Assembly (NCBI GenBank): GCA_937941455.1
Contig: CALDHM010000023.1
Span: 1 to 38,063 of the forward strand
DNA from: an uncultured Pirellulaceae bacterium
Lineage (GTDB): Bacteria; Planctomycetota; Planctomycetia; Pirellulales; Pirellulaceae
Length of the DNA stretch: 38,063 nt
Direction: 5' to 3'
In this document: positions 1 to 9,023 of the stretch, piece by piece
Layout of the letters: each line of letters begins with the position of its first letter
Numbering within the stretch: the first letter of the stretch is position 1
Notes under the pieces: model-generated
What the model was told of the DNA's origin: nothing
What the model saw: only the letters and a program-made list of their open reading frames with translations
Databases searched by the model: none
Translations under genes and position numbers: made by a program

Positions 1-11
1 AGAAACGCGAA

Positions 12-39
12 CAGGCCGACGTTTTGAGGCGTCGGCCTG
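12..39 (-). terminator. GC-rich stem-loop downstream of tRNA-fMet, possible terminator
   Basis: A perfect 10-bp inverted repeat (CAGGCCGACG at 12-21 and its complement at 30-39) encloses an 8-nt loop. It lies about 70 bp downstream of the minus-strand tRNA gene. Read on the minus strand the stem is followed only by TTCGCGTTTCT, so the U-tract is poor and Rho-independent termination is uncertain. It could equally terminate a plus-strand gene lying left of the window. Confidence 0.45.
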
Positions 40-106
40 CCAATTTCGCTTACGGACTTAACCGTATAACCGCAGGGTCAAACAAAGTTTGATATCCTTG
101 ATTCAG

Positions 107-180
<74 letters not shown>

Positions 181-1030
181 TGCGTATGATAGAGGCGTGA
201 CAGCCTAAAGTCCAGGGGGGGCTGCCCCGCTCGATCGAAAATTTTCCGCGCGATCCGAAGGGCTTCGAAGGGATTCGAAAGGCCGACATTCGGCAGTCGA
301 GAAGTCATTCCATGCGAGCAGTTTCGGCTCAGACTAACGATAGGGGCGGCAACGAAAGGCCATTGCTTGGCGGATCGAGCGGATTGTGTTGGTTCAACGT
401 AATCGGTCACGCCTTGAAACGCCCCCCGATGCGAACTCCCTGCCCGTGCCGCTTCGGGCAGCGGCCCGCGCTTGGAGCCAAAACGGCAGACGCGCAAAAC
501 GCGACAACCAGCTTCGCATCGGAATCCCGCGACGTCGCGTTCATCGAGTTTAATTCCCTTGGGATGGAGTAAACGACGCAAAACGCTGTCGTATTCCTAA
601 CTTTCGCTCCCCACCGAGTTTACCGTGGTGGAAAACGAAATTAGTCCAATAAATTGACTCCGTTCCCTAATGTCTCGGCCCCGCCGAGTTTATCGCTGCG
701 GAGCGAGGAATTGATCGACTACAGGTGGACTTGGCAGCGCGGGCATCCGCGGAAACGTTTCAGCCCTCTAGTTTGACTTTTCCTTCCCAACAGGGATTGA
801 AAGCCTGAAGGAAAATGGACAGTACCATTGGAGTTGACGACGAAAAGCCCCTTTCGCGAACGGTCAAAATCCACCAAAGTCTTCAAGGCGGAGGCGGAGG
901 TTATCCGATCGAACGGATTTTTTGCCAAGAGCACGAAGCGACGGGAGAACGATGTGGCGACTCCTCTCAGCGCCGAAGGACCTGCGATATACGGGAGTTA
1001 CGCGAGCAGTTTCGCTCGTAAGAGATGAAA
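181..1030. other. Intergenic stretch without a supported gene
   Basis: Between tRNA-fMet and surE no reading frame resembles a known protein. Short frames at 312-572, 815-1021 and 828-1028 on the plus strand and 719-934 on the minus strand overlap one another, lack a good Shine-Dalgarno sequence and have no recognisable motif. The stretch contains the imperfect 70-bp repeats described separately. A degraded gene or an unknown small RNA cannot be excluded. Confidence 0.5.
602..707. repeat. Two imperfect hairpin repeats with 70-bp period
   Basis: Two diverged copies share the core CCGAGTTTAYCG, at 614-625 and 684-695, exactly 70 bp apart, and are preceded by related CCTAA...CCCC blocks. Each core forms the loop of a hairpin: CCACC(611-615)/GGTGG(627-631) in the first and CCGC(681-684)/GCGG(698-701) in the second, with outer arms TTTCG/CGAAA (602-606, 636-640) and CTCG/CGAG (674-677, 704-707). 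The A-T pair 613/629 is replaced by the G-C pair 683/699, one compensatory change. A third trace of the core (CGAGTTTA at 545-552) keeps the 70-bp phase. Function unknown. Confidence 0.5.
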
Positions 1031-1831
1031 CTATCGAAGGTTGTGCTCGCGCGGGCGGGGAGCGTGCGGATCGTCGCGATAGAGGATCTGCTGAAAGCAG
1101 GCCAGTTCGGTGTGCAGCGTGAGGTCATGCGTCAGTGGCGTTACGGAGATGTTGCCTTCAGCGACAACTTCGACATCGGTCAAGTGTGCGAGGGGCAGCG
1201 GGGCCGGATGGTTTGTTTGCCAGTAGAAAGGACGGCCATTTGGATCATTGCCATGCATGAAATGAGTTCCCATCGGATTGGGGTTCATGGGAACAACGAG
1301 CCAGCGGTGATCGTGCGTCAAGGCTTTAAGAGGGACATTAATATTGATGACGTGGCCGAAGGCGTGGCCGTCCGCGATTAGCTTCTCGCAAATCGGCCAG
1401 GCCAATTCGATGGCGCGCTTGAAATTTTCCAGCTTGTTGTTAGCTTCGAGCGAAATCGCCACGCTGCGATAACCGGTGGCCGCTCCGGCCAACGCAGCGG
1501 CAACCGTGCCGCTATGGCCCACATTGAGCCCTACGTTGAGGCCATTGTTGATCCCGCTGATGATCAGATCTGGTTTGAAGGGGCACAGTTCGGACAACGC
1601 CAATTTAACGCAATCGGCTGGGAAGCCGTTGACGCCGAGCCCGACCAGATTGGAATCGACCTCAAATTCGCGGGCGAAAATCGGTCGGCGGTACGTGATC
1701 GATTGACTGACTCCGCTCCGTTCGTTGTCCGGAGCGACGACGAAAATCTCATGGTCTTCGCGGAGGAAGCGAGTCAACGCGCGGAGACCGATTGCTGAGA
1801 TTCCGTCGTCATTGGAAATTAGAATCTTCAT
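1031..1831 (-). CDS. surE: 5'/3'-nucleotidase SurE
   Basis: The 266-residue product is a SurE phosphatase, a cytoplasmic metal-dependent enzyme that dephosphorylates nucleoside monophosphates and is linked to stationary-phase survival. Visible family motifs are the N-terminal strand with NDDG (residues 7-10; the two aspartates bind the metal), APDNERSGVS (33-42, with the metal-binding Ser39), SGINNG (92-97) and GHSGTV (105-110). Length is typical. The ATG at 1829-1831 is the only start that keeps the MKILISNDDG opening; no clear Shine-Dalgarno sequence precedes it. The C-terminal ~20 residues, rich in Pro/Arg/His, are not part of the conserved fold. The gene stands alone: its left neighbour is the tRNA region and guaA starts divergently about 300 bp away. 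Confidence 0.96.
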   Translation of the reverse strand: MKILISNDDGISAIGLRALTRFLREDHEIFVVAPDNERSGVSQSITYRRPIFAREFEVDSNLVGLGVNGFPADCVKLALSELCPFKPDLIISGINNGLNVGLNVGHSGTVAAALAGAATGYRSVAISLEANNKLENFKRAIELAWPICEKLIADGHAFGHVININVPLKALTHDHRWLVVPMNPNPMGTHFMHGNDPNGRPFYWQTNHPAPLPLAHLTDVEVVAEGNISVTPLTHDLTLHTELACFQQILYRDDPHAPRPREHNLR

Positions 1832-2071
1832 CGGGAAATAATTATTTGGCGGACGGCAAACTTGTCAAATAACGAAGTCAGTACGAACTGCGGTCGGGGC
1901 TGAGTAAACCTTTTCGTGCATGCGTTGCCGCGCTCCCCGCAGCGAACGCGCCGATGATTACGAAGCTAACCCAACGATGGGCCCTCGCCAATGCTGGATG
2001 GGTCGACTGCGACGAAACGTAGGGGCCCTAGCGCGCCGAAACGGCTCTTTTTTTGCTGGGCGTCAAGCCTT

Positions 2072-2098
2072 TTTACATCCCGCGGCAATCCGTATAAT
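2072..2098 (+). promoter_or_regulatory. Predicted sigma-70-type promoter of guaA-ettA
   Basis: A perfect -10 hexamer TATAAT lies at 2093-2098. TTTACA at 2072-2077 is the best -35 candidate (5 of 6 matches to TTGACA), with a short 15-bp spacer. Transcription would start near 2105, giving a leader of about 28 nt before the guaA ATG at 2133. The rest of the 300-bp surE-guaA gap (1832-2071) shows nothing else recognisable. Confidence 0.6.
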
Positions 2099-2132
2099 CT
2101 GCGTTTTGCATTTGTTTCGCGGATGATTCACG

Positions 2133-3722
2133 ATGTCGGTAGCTACCCCACAAGCGGCGGGGCAACGCCAAGTCGCCTTGCAGGCACAGCGTGTGCTTAT
2201 TTTGGATTTCGGTTCGCAGTACGCGCAGCTGATTGCGCGGCGAGTTCGCGAGGCGAAGGTGTATTGCGAAATCGTGCGGCACGATATTACTCCGGAACAG
2301 ATTCGCAAGCATGCTCCTGTGGGATTGATCCTGTCGGGCGGACCCAGCAGCGTTTACGAAGCGTCCGCACCGAAATGCCATCCGCAGATTTTCGAGTTAG
2401 GTATTCCCGTCCTTGGCATTTGCTACGGGATGCAGCTTGTTTGTGAAACATTGGGAGGCAAGGTGGCGAGTGTTGCGACGCGCGAGTACGGCAGGACGCC
2501 TTGCCAAGTGACCTCGCCTGCCGATCCGCTGTTTAAGGACTTCCCTCGCGAGACCGAGGTATGGATGAGCCACGGCGACCAGGTGCAGGAGGTCGGCGGC
2601 GGTTTTCTGCCGCTAGCTCGCACGGGGAGTTGTCCTGTGGCGGCGGTGAAGCATGAAAAGTTACCGGTGTACGGGCTGCAGTTTCACCCCGAGGTGACCC
2701 ATACCGCAGCGGGAGCGACTTTGCTGCGGAATTTCTTGTTCGAGATTTGTCATTGCGATGGGACTTGGGAGCTGACGGACTTTGCCGAGGAAGCGATTCG
2801 CCAGATCCGTGAACGGGTGGGCCATGGCCGCGTGATTTGCGGGTTGAGTGGCGGAGTCGATTCCGCCGTGGTGGCGGCTCTCGTGTACCGAGCGATCGGG
2901 GACCAGTTGTCCTGTATCTTGGTGGACAACGGCTTGCTCCGCAAAAATGAATCGGCCCTGGTCGTTGACGAATTCACCAATCATTTTCGAACCGACTTGC
3001 ATGTGGTCAACGCCGAGGGGCGGTTCTTGGACGTACTTCGCGGCGTCACGGAACCGCAGGAAAAGCGGCGGCGTATCGGGCACACGTTCATCGAATGTTT
3101 TCGCGAGGAGGCGACTAAAATTCAAGATGTTCGCTTCTTGGCCCAAGGGACGCTTTACCCGGACGTGATCGAAAGTGGCGCGGCGGTAGACGGACCGGCG
3201 GCTACGATCAAGCTGCATCACAATGTCGGTGGGCTGCCGGAGCAACTCGGTTTCGAATTGATCGAACCGCTCCGCGATCTGTTTAAAGATGAAGTGCGTC
3301 GCTTGGGGCTGGAGTTGGGGTTGCCTGAATCGTTGGTATGGCGGCATCCGTTTCCCGGCCCCGGGTTGGCGGTGCGGTGCCTCGGGGAGGTGACCAAGGC
3401 GAAGTTGGATATTCTGCGCGAGGCCGATACGATCGTGCTGGAGGAAATTCATCGGGCTGGGTTGTATCGGCAGACATCGCAACTGTTTGCGGTGCTGTTG
3501 CCAATCCAGAGTGTCGGGGTGATGGGGGATGCACGCACGTACGAAAACGTGGTCACAATCCGCTCGGTAAACACCGACGATTTCATGACGGCGGACTGGT
3601 CGCGGCTGCCTTACGAGGTGCTGGCGCGGATGTCCACTAGAATTATCAACGAGGTCAAAGGGGTCAACCGTGTTTGCTACGACATCAGCACGAAGCCGCC
3701 AGCGACTATCGAATGGGAGTAG
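2133..3722 (+). CDS. guaA: GMP synthase (glutamine-hydrolysing)
   Basis: This 529-residue enzyme converts XMP to GMP with ATP and glutamine, the last step of de novo guanine nucleotide synthesis. The N-terminal class I glutamine amidotransferase domain (about 20-205) has the nucleophile Cys97 in GICYGMQ and the catalytic His185/Glu187 in QFHPEV. The ATP-pyrophosphatase domain follows with its P-loop SGGVDS (239-244), and the C-terminal dimerisation domain has [10 protein letters not shown] and ends in the typical KPPATIEWE. Length matches the family (525 in E. coli). The first ~18 residues (Gln/Ala-rich) precede the conserved [11 protein letters not shown] and are variable in the family. ettA begins 12 bp downstream, so the two are probably co-transcribed. 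Confidence 0.98.
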   Translation: MSVATPQAAGQRQVALQAQRVLILDFGSQYAQLIARRVREAKVYCEIVRHDITPEQIRKHAPVGLILSGGPSSVYEASAPKCHPQIFELGIPVLGICYGMQLVCETLGGKVASVATREYGRTPCQVTSPADPLFKDFPRETEVWMSHGDQVQEVGGGFLPLARTGSCPVAAVKHEKLPVYGLQFHPEVTHTAAGATLLRNFLFEICHCDGTWELTDFAEEAIRQIRERVGHGRVICGLSGGVDSAVVAALVYRAIGDQLSCILVDNGLLRKNESALVVDEFTNHFRTDLHVVNAEGRFLDVLRGVTEPQEKRRRIGHTFIECFREEATKIQDVRFLAQGTLYPDVIESGAAVDGPAATIKLHHNVGGLPEQLGFELIEPLRDLFKDEVRRLGLELGLPESLVWRHPFPGPGLAVRCLGEVTKAKLDILREADTIVLEEIHRAGLYRQTSQLFAVLLPIQSVGVMGDARTYENVVTIRSVNTDDFMTADWSRLPYEVLARMSTRIINEVKGVNRVCYDISTKPPATIEWE

Positions 3723-3734
3723 CAAATCCGAACT

Positions 3735-5408
3735 ATGAGTCGACAATATATTTTTCAAATGCACGGCATGACCAAGAAGCGGAACGGCCGAGCCGTTCTC
3801 GAAGACATTTGGCTGTCGTTCTTTCCCGGGGCGAAAATTGGTGTCCTCGGCCGTAACGGTGCTGGAAAAAGTACCTTGCTGCGGATCATGGCGGGGATCG
3901 ATACCGATTTTGACGGCGAGGCGCGGCTGACGGAGGGTTTTACTCGAGGATTCCTGCCGCAAGAGCCACAGCTCGATCCGACGCTCGACGTGTGGGGCAA
4001 CGTCGAACAGGCGGTCGCTCCGCGTCGCCGCTTGATTGAACGGTTCAACGAGCTCAGCGCGAAGTGCGCCGAGCCGCTGGATGAGCGGGCCATGCAAAAG
4101 GTTTACGATGAGATGGCGCGCCTTCAGGACCAAATCGAGGCGACCAACACGTGGGAGCTTGATCGCGAAATCGAGATCGCTTTCGACGTGATGAACTTGC
4201 CAGACCGCGATGCCGATGTCACAAAATTGTCGGGGGGTGAAAAACGTCGGGTAGCGCTCTGCAAGCTGCTGTTGGAGAAGCCCGATTTGTTGCTCTTGGA
4301 CGAGCCGACGAACCACTTGGATGCCGAATCGGTGCAGTGGTTGGAAAAGACGTTGCATTCGTATCCGGGGACAGTGGTGGCGGTGACGCACGATCGTTAC
4401 TTTTTGGATAATGTCGCGGGCTGGATTCTAGAACTCGACCGCGGCAAGGGTTACCCGTTCGAGGGGAACTACTCGGCGTGGCTCGAGCAGAAAAAAGCTC
4501 GTTTGGAAAAAGAAGAAAAACAAGCCGAGGCCCGCCAGAAAACCTTGGAGCGGGAGCTGGAGTGGATCCGCATGGCGCCGCGCGCTCGCCAGGCGAAGAA
4601 CAAGGCGCGGATCAATGCCTACGAACAACTTGTGGCTGAAAGCGTCCAGGAGCGCGAGCAAGAGTTGGAGATCCAGATCCCCACGACTCGACCGCTGGGG
4701 GACACCGTGATCGTCGCGGAGAATCTGACCAAGGGCTACGGCGACAAGATTTTGATGGAGAATTTGAACTTCCGGTTGCCGCCGGGGGGAATCGTCGGCG
4801 TGATCGGTCCTAATGGGGCTGGCAAGACGACGCTGTTCCGCCTGATTACCGGTCAGGAACAGCCTGACAGCGGCACCCTGAAGATCGGTGCGACCGTGGA
4901 TTTGGGTTACGTTGATCAATCGCGCGACAGTCTTGATCCCGACAAAACTATTTATGAAGAAATTTCCGGCGGCCATGATTTCCTGGAAATCGGTAAGCGG
5001 AAAATCAACGCGCGGGCCTACGTGTCGCGATTTAATTTCCGCGGAACCGACCAAGAAAAAAAAGTCGGTATACTATCGGGCGGGGAACGGAATCGCGTCC
5101 ACCTGGCAAAGTTGTTGCGGCAAGGCTCGAACGTCTTGCTCCTGGACGAACCGACTAACGATTTGGACGTCGACACGTTGCGGGCCCTGGAAGAAGCGAT
5201 CTTGAACTACGCGGGTTGCGTCGTGGTCACCAGCCACGACCGCTGGTTTTTGGACCGGCTGGCTACGAATATCCTTGCGTTCGAGGGGGACGGCTACGTG
5301 CATTGGTGCGAGGGGAACTTCGAAACCTACGAGGCTCAACGCCGCGAGCGACTGGGGATCAGTGCTGACGAGCCCCATCGATTTAGATACAAAAAACTTG
5401 CTCTGTAG
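3735..5408 (+). CDS. ettA: Energy-dependent translational throttle protein EttA (ABC-F ATPase)
   Basis: This is a 557-residue soluble ABC-F protein with two ATPase domains and no membrane segments. It binds the ribosomal E site and couples translation to energy state. Domain 1 has Walker [10 protein letters not shown] (39-47), signature LSGGEKRR and Walker [13 protein letters not shown]; domain 2 has [17 protein letters not shown] and [11 protein letters not shown]. Between them lies the charged P-site tRNA-interaction motif (about 250-310, rich in Lys/Glu/Arg with ARQAKNKAR). Length and this linker match EttA (555 in E. coli) rather than the shorter or longer Uup and resistance ABC-F members. 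It starts 12 bp after guaA without a Shine-Dalgarno sequence, consistent with translational coupling. Confidence 0.95.
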   Translation: MSRQYIFQMHGMTKKRNGRAVLEDIWLSFFPGAKIGVLGRNGAGKSTLLRIMAGIDTDFDGEARLTEGFTRGFLPQEPQLDPTLDVWGNVEQAVAPRRRLIERFNELSAKCAEPLDERAMQKVYDEMARLQDQIEATNTWELDREIEIAFDVMNLPDRDADVTKLSGGEKRRVALCKLLLEKPDLLLLDEPTNHLDAESVQWLEKTLHSYPGTVVAVTHDRYFLDNVAGWILELDRGKGYPFEGNYSAWLEQKKARLEKEEKQAEARQKTLERELEWIRMAPRARQAKNKARINAYEQLVAESVQEREQELEIQIPTTRPLGDTVIVAENLTKGYGDKILMENLNFRLPPGGIVGVIGPNGAGKTTLFRLITGQEQPDSGTLKIGATVDLGYVDQSRDSLDPDKTIYEEISGGHDFLEIGKRKINARAYVSRFNFRGTDQEKKVGILSGGERNRVHLAKLLRQGSNVLLLDEPTNDLDVDTLRALEEAILNYAGCVVVTSHDRWFLDRLATNILAFEGDGYVHWCEGNFETYEAQRRERLGISADEPHRFRYKKLAL

Positions 5409-5477
5409 CCGCATCCGCTTCGGGACGGCCGACGGCAAGCACCATAACTTTTCGGCATTGATTGGAGGTACGATAAC

Positions 5478-5648
5478 ATGACCATTTTGCGTTCTGGTTC
5501 AACGGAGAAGTACGCGCAAAACTGGGCCGCAGCCTTCGGCGAAAAACAGGCAAAGCGAAAAGAGTCGACGGCCAAGGGGCGCAGCGGCGCGCGTGCGAAA
5601 CAAAAAACGGGAACGCCAAAAAAGGCGAAAAAGGCGACGTCGAGCTAG
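5478..5648 (+). CDS. Small basic Lys/Ala-rich protein (56 aa)
   Basis: The frame encodes 56 residues opening MTILRSGSTEKYAQNWAAAF, then a highly basic Lys/Arg/Ala/Gly/Ser-rich tail (residues ~21-56) with a KKAKKA motif. Translation support is unusually strong for this window: GGAGGT at 5464-5469 sits 8 nt before the ATG. The gene lies 69 bp after ettA on the same strand. The short ordered N-terminus plus a basic disordered tail suggests an RNA- or DNA-binding accessory protein (ribosome-associated or nucleoid-associated), but this is inference from composition only. I have the impression that the N-terminal motif recurs in small planctomycete proteins, which I cannot verify here. Confidence 0.7.
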   Translation: MTILRSGSTEKYAQNWAAAFGEKQAKRKESTAKGRSGARAKQKTGTPKKAKKATSS

Positions 5649-5760
5649 ATCATCGCGATGAGTCCTTCCGATGCGATGGGAAACCAAGAGAGCACTGTCG
5701 CAAAATTCGCGGGGAATCTGATCCGGCGTTTGTAAGCGATGTCGTTTTCTTCGTCTGCTT

Positions 5761-5868
5761 CCCCTCTCCGGCCCTGGCTGGCCGACTCTTCCGGGAGGGA
5801 GAGTGGAGGAGAAGCCGTTTCCCCTCTCTGACCCTGGCGGGAAAATTTTCCCCGAGGGGAGAGTGGAG
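5761..5868. repeat. Tandem 60-bp-period CCCCTCTC...GAGAGTGGAG repeats
   Basis: Two copies, 5761-5808 and 5821-5868, begin with CCCCTCTC, contain CCCTGGC and end with GAGAGTGGAG, exactly 60 bp apart; the middle has diverged. Each copy can fold through CTCTCC/GGAGAG or CTCTC/GAGAG arms. They resemble the pyrimidine/purine hairpin repeats scattered through planctomycete intergenic regions. The remainder of the 340-bp gap between the small basic protein and the ABC transporter (5649-5988) holds nothing else I recognise; the hairpins may separate the two transcription units. Confidence 0.7.
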
Positions 5869-5988
5869 AATTCATCGTCAGTCCGAGCGCACAGTGATTG
5901 CTTAGTGGCTCGATTCGACGAGAAGGTAACCACAGGATACCGTTGCCCCGAGAGTTAATCGGCCACTAGCCCCCACGGATACTTCGCG

Positions 5989-6756
5989 ATGATAGCGATC
6001 CACGAATTGTCGAAGGAATTTCCCACCGCGCACGGCCCCGTGTTGGCTGTTGATCGAGTGTCCTTCCGCGTCGAGCGCGGTGAGGTTTACGGCTTGCTCG
6101 GGCCAAACGGTGCGGGAAAGACCACGACCATGCGGATGATCTTGGGCTTGCTCAAGCCCGATAGCGGCTTCGCAGAAGTGGCCGGCTTTCGTTCCGATAC
6201 CGATCCGGATGACGTCAAACGTCAGGTCGGATTCATCTCCGCGTCGTCGGGCATCTACCAATGGCTGACCGGTCGGGAAATGCTAAGCTTTTTCGCCGAT
6301 GTCTATGGGCTGGATCCGTCGCGTGCCGAGCAGAGGATCGCGATGCTGGCGGACTTGCTGGATATTCGTCATTTTCTGGATCGCCGCTGCGCGTCGCTAA
6401 GCACGGGGCAAAAGCAACGGGTCAATTTGGCTCGAGCACTGGTCCATGATCCGGCGGTGATGATCATGGACGAACCGACCTTGGGGCTGGACATCGTCGG
6501 CAGTCAAGTCATCTTCGACTACATCGATTTGCTGAAGCAAGAACAAAAGGCGATGATTCTATGCACGCACCAGCTCGATCAAGCGGAGCGGATCTGCAGC
6601 CGCTTCGGGCTGCTGTTTCGCAGCCGCATGGTTCGGGAAGGGACGCTGCGAGAGTTGCTGGACGGTTCAGGCTGCGATAATCTGGTCGATTTATTTATCA
6701 GATTGATGAAATCTCCTGATCAGCTGGCGACGATCGGAGTGGGGAGCCGGTTATGA
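5989..6756 (+). CDS. ABC transporter ATP-binding protein, NatA-type
   Basis: This 255-residue protein is the ATPase of an ABC-2-type exporter. Walker A is GPNGAGKT (38-45), the signature is LSTGQ (137-141), Walker B is VMIMDEP with Asp161-Glu162, and the switch His lies in LCTHQL. The pairing with a NatB-like permease points to the NatA Na+-export group or related exporters; the actual substrate is not readable from sequence. Its TGA overlaps the permease ATG as ATGA at 6753-6756, so the two are translationally coupled. The Gln-rich loop after Walker A and the LSTGQKQR signature are typical of NatA rather than of uptake systems. Confidence 0.92.
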   Translation: MIAIHELSKEFPTAHGPVLAVDRVSFRVERGEVYGLLGPNGAGKTTTMRMILGLLKPDSGFAEVAGFRSDTDPDDVKRQVGFISASSGIYQWLTGREMLSFFADVYGLDPSRAEQRIAMLADLLDIRHFLDRRCASLSTGQKQRVNLARALVHDPAVMIMDEPTLGLDIVGSQVIFDYIDLLKQEQKAMILCTHQLDQAERICSRFGLLFRSRMVREGTLRELLDGSGCDNLVDLFIRLMKSPDQLATIGVGSRL

Positions 6757-9023
6757 AGGAGCACGACTCGGTGACAGCACCGTCCTATCGTGGCGCGCGT
6801 TTCATTCGGCTGGCCCAAAAGGAATTGCGCGAGACGCTTCGCGACCGCCGCACGATCATCACGCTGATCGCGATGCCGCTGATCGTTTATCCGTTGCTAA
6901 GCTTGATCTTCAAAAGTTTCTTGCTGAGTAACCTGGGCTTTGGCGGCGCTAATGGCGAGATTCGGTATCGTTTCCTCGTTCTTTCCGATCATCAGCGGCC
7001 GGAAACGACGCCGGAGAATCTCGCAGCGCTGATCTCGGGCATCTCGGATCACTGGGAACGCAAAGAGCCGCAGCGGCGGCAGCGAGAAGGGGACGAAAAG
7101 GCCCTTGCGGGACAAGGCGGAACTCCGAAGGTCGCCAAATTAGCCGATCACTATTGGGATTTTGTGCCCAAGCTCAATCTGGACCCCGTCGAGGAACTGC
7201 AGCGAAAAACGTACGACCTAGTCATTGACGTGCGCGTGGTGGGAGAGGACGCCAACCGGCAACTGGAAGCCACGATCTATTCCAGCGATCAAGACCCGCC
7301 CAGCCTCGCTGCGGCTCGATTTTTCAAGGAGCGTTTGCAGCACTTCAATTTGGCGTTTCTCCAACAAAAGCTGATGGCGATGCGGGGAGACCCGCGGCTA
7401 TTTCTGAGCCCGATCGACCAAAAAGTGGAAATGCAGGAACAGGGGAATCAATTCGTCGCCATGATCCCGCTGATCTTAGTGTTGATGACCATCACCGGGG
7501 CAGTCTATCCCGCTATCGATTTGACGGCCGGGGAGCGAGAACGAGGGACGTTGGAAACGCTGATCGCTGCGCCGGTACCGAGAATCCAAGTCTTGCTGGC
7601 CAAGATGCTAGCGGTGATCGTGGTTGCCGTGATGACGGCGTCGCTGAACGTAATCGGCATGTTGGTCACTTTGTGGGCCTTTCAGTTGGAGAAAGTGATC
7701 CTGGGCGACACGGGGCTGACCTGGATGATGGGGATTAAGGTCCTCTTGTTGCTGGCCTTGCTGGCGACCTTTTTCGCCGCGGTGCTGCTGGTGGTGACGA
7801 GTTTTGCGCGCAGTTTCAAGGAGGCGCAAGCCTATTTGATTCCGATCATCTTGTTGTCGATGGCTCCCTCGCTGTTGGCGATGACTCCAGGGGTGACGCT
7901 GGACGGGCCCCTAGCCGTTTGCCCGATGATCAATTTGCTGTTGTTGGCTCGAGACGTTTTAGAGAACCAAGTTGCCTTCGTGTCGGCCATCGCGGCGATA
8001 TTTTCGACGATCGTTTATTGCGGTTTGGCGATTGCGGCGGCGGCTTCCATCTTTGGGGGGGACTCGATCCTGTACGGAAGCCAAAGCAGTTGGAAAGAAT
8101 TTTTTGCTGCCCCGGTTCGACATTCGGTCATCGCACCGCTGAACGTGACCCTATTTTGCCTGTTCCTGTTGCTACCGATCAATTTTATCGCGATTGCTTT
8201 TTTGGGTCGTCTTGTTGGTCCAGAGGGTACTGGAGTTTCAGTGACGACTCAATTGTTGCTGATGAGTTTATTCACAGCACTCGGGTTTTGGTGCGTGCCG
8301 ACCTTGATTGCGCTTTGGCAACGGGTCGATTTGCGCACCGGGTTCGGCTGGTTGCCTGCCCCGATTTGGCTGTACGCGATGGGATTGGTGCTGGGATTCA
8401 GTCTTTGGCCCATCGTCATGGCGTTGATCAACGGATGGTACGAGGTGATCAGCCTGTTTTCTTCGGCCGATGCCGCCGCGGAATGGCACGCCCGACTGAC
8501 GCAATACAGCGCGGAGCAGGCCGAAAAATTCCGGCGAACTAGTCCTTGGGTGATCGCGCTGGCGATGTCATTGACGCCGGCGTTCTGCGAGGAATGGTTT
8601 TTTCGGGGAATGCTGCAGCGATCGTTGCTCCGTTCGCTGCGGGCTTGGCAAGCGATCGTCCTGTCGTCCTTTGTTTTTGGAATTTTCCATACCTTGTCCG
8701 GTAGTGCTGTGTCGTTCGATCGGCTATTGCCCACCGCCTTGGTGGGGCTGGCGTTAGGCTTTCTGGCGTACAAAGCGAATTCGATCGTGCCCGGAATTTT
8801 GATGCACGCCGTTCACAATGCCACGATCGCATTCATCGCTTATTATTTGCCGCAGTTGAACGAGTTGTCTTGGTTTCCGAAAGATGCCCAGAACATTCCT
8901 GAACGTTGGATTGTTGCCTCAGCCGCGATTCTGCTTGTCGCGTTCGGGCTATTATGGAGAACTCCCGCCAGACCACTCGATGTGGAGACCACGGAGGCTA
9001 CTCAGCGTAGGCCGGGCGGGTGA
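6753..9023 (+). CDS. ABC-2 permease (NatB-like) fused to a CPBP-family intramembrane protease
   Basis: This 756-residue membrane protein has two parts. Residues ~1-470 are an ABC-2/NatB permease: a first membrane segment after ETLRDRRT (about 29-55), a large extracytoplasmic domain (about 60-235), then a cluster of five or more membrane segments including the conserved GERERGTLETL. Residues ~480-745 add further membrane segments and a CPBP (CAAX protease and bacteriocin-processing) domain with EEWFFRG (Glu613-Glu614, Arg618), FGIFH (His646) and HAVHN (His685, His688, Asn689). These are the metal-binding and catalytic residues of Rce1-like glutamic intramembrane proteases, and all are present. 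It is coupled to the ATPase gene upstream. Its last 26 bp overlap the end of the convergent threonine synthase gene. Confidence 0.92.
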   Translation: MKEHDSVTAPSYRGARFIRLAQKELRETLRDRRTIITLIAMPLIVYPLLSLIFKSFLLSNLGFGGANGEIRYRFLVLSDHQRPETTPENLAALISGISDHWERKEPQRRQREGDEKALAGQGGTPKVAKLADHYWDFVPKLNLDPVEELQRKTYDLVIDVRVVGEDANRQLEATIYSSDQDPPSLAAARFFKERLQHFNLAFLQQKLMAMRGDPRLFLSPIDQKVEMQEQGNQFVAMIPLILVLMTITGAVYPAIDLTAGERERGTLETLIAAPVPRIQVLLAKMLAVIVVAVMTASLNVIGMLVTLWAFQLEKVILGDTGLTWMMGIKVLLLLALLATFFAAVLLVVTSFARSFKEAQAYLIPIILLSMAPSLLAMTPGVTLDGPLAVCPMINLLLLARDVLENQVAFVSAIAAIFSTIVYCGLAIAAAASIFGGDSILYGSQSSWKEFFAAPVRHSVIAPLNVTLFCLFLLLPINFIAIAFLGRLVGPEGTGVSVTTQLLLMSLFTALGFWCVPTLIALWQRVDLRTGFGWLPAPIWLYAMGLVLGFSLWPIVMALINGWYEVISLFSSADAAAEWHARLTQYSAEQAEKFRRTSPWVIALAMSLTPAFCEEWFFRGMLQRSLLRSLRAWQAIVLSSFVFGIFHTLSGSAVSFDRLLPTALVGLALGFLAYKANSIVPGILMHAVHNATIAFIAYYLPQLNELSWFPKDAQNIPERWIVASAAILLVAFGLLWRTPARPLDVETTEATQRRPGG

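Noticed and set aside
545-712. Possible CRISPR array from evenly phased repeats
   Set aside because: Only two or three diverged copies are present, the conserved part is about 12-19 bp, and no cas gene is in the window.
2661-4391. 576-residue open frame antisense to guaA and ettA
   Set aside because: It mirrors two clear genes, spans their junction and has Pro/Arg/His/Gln-rich composition without any domain. It is a GC-bias shadow.
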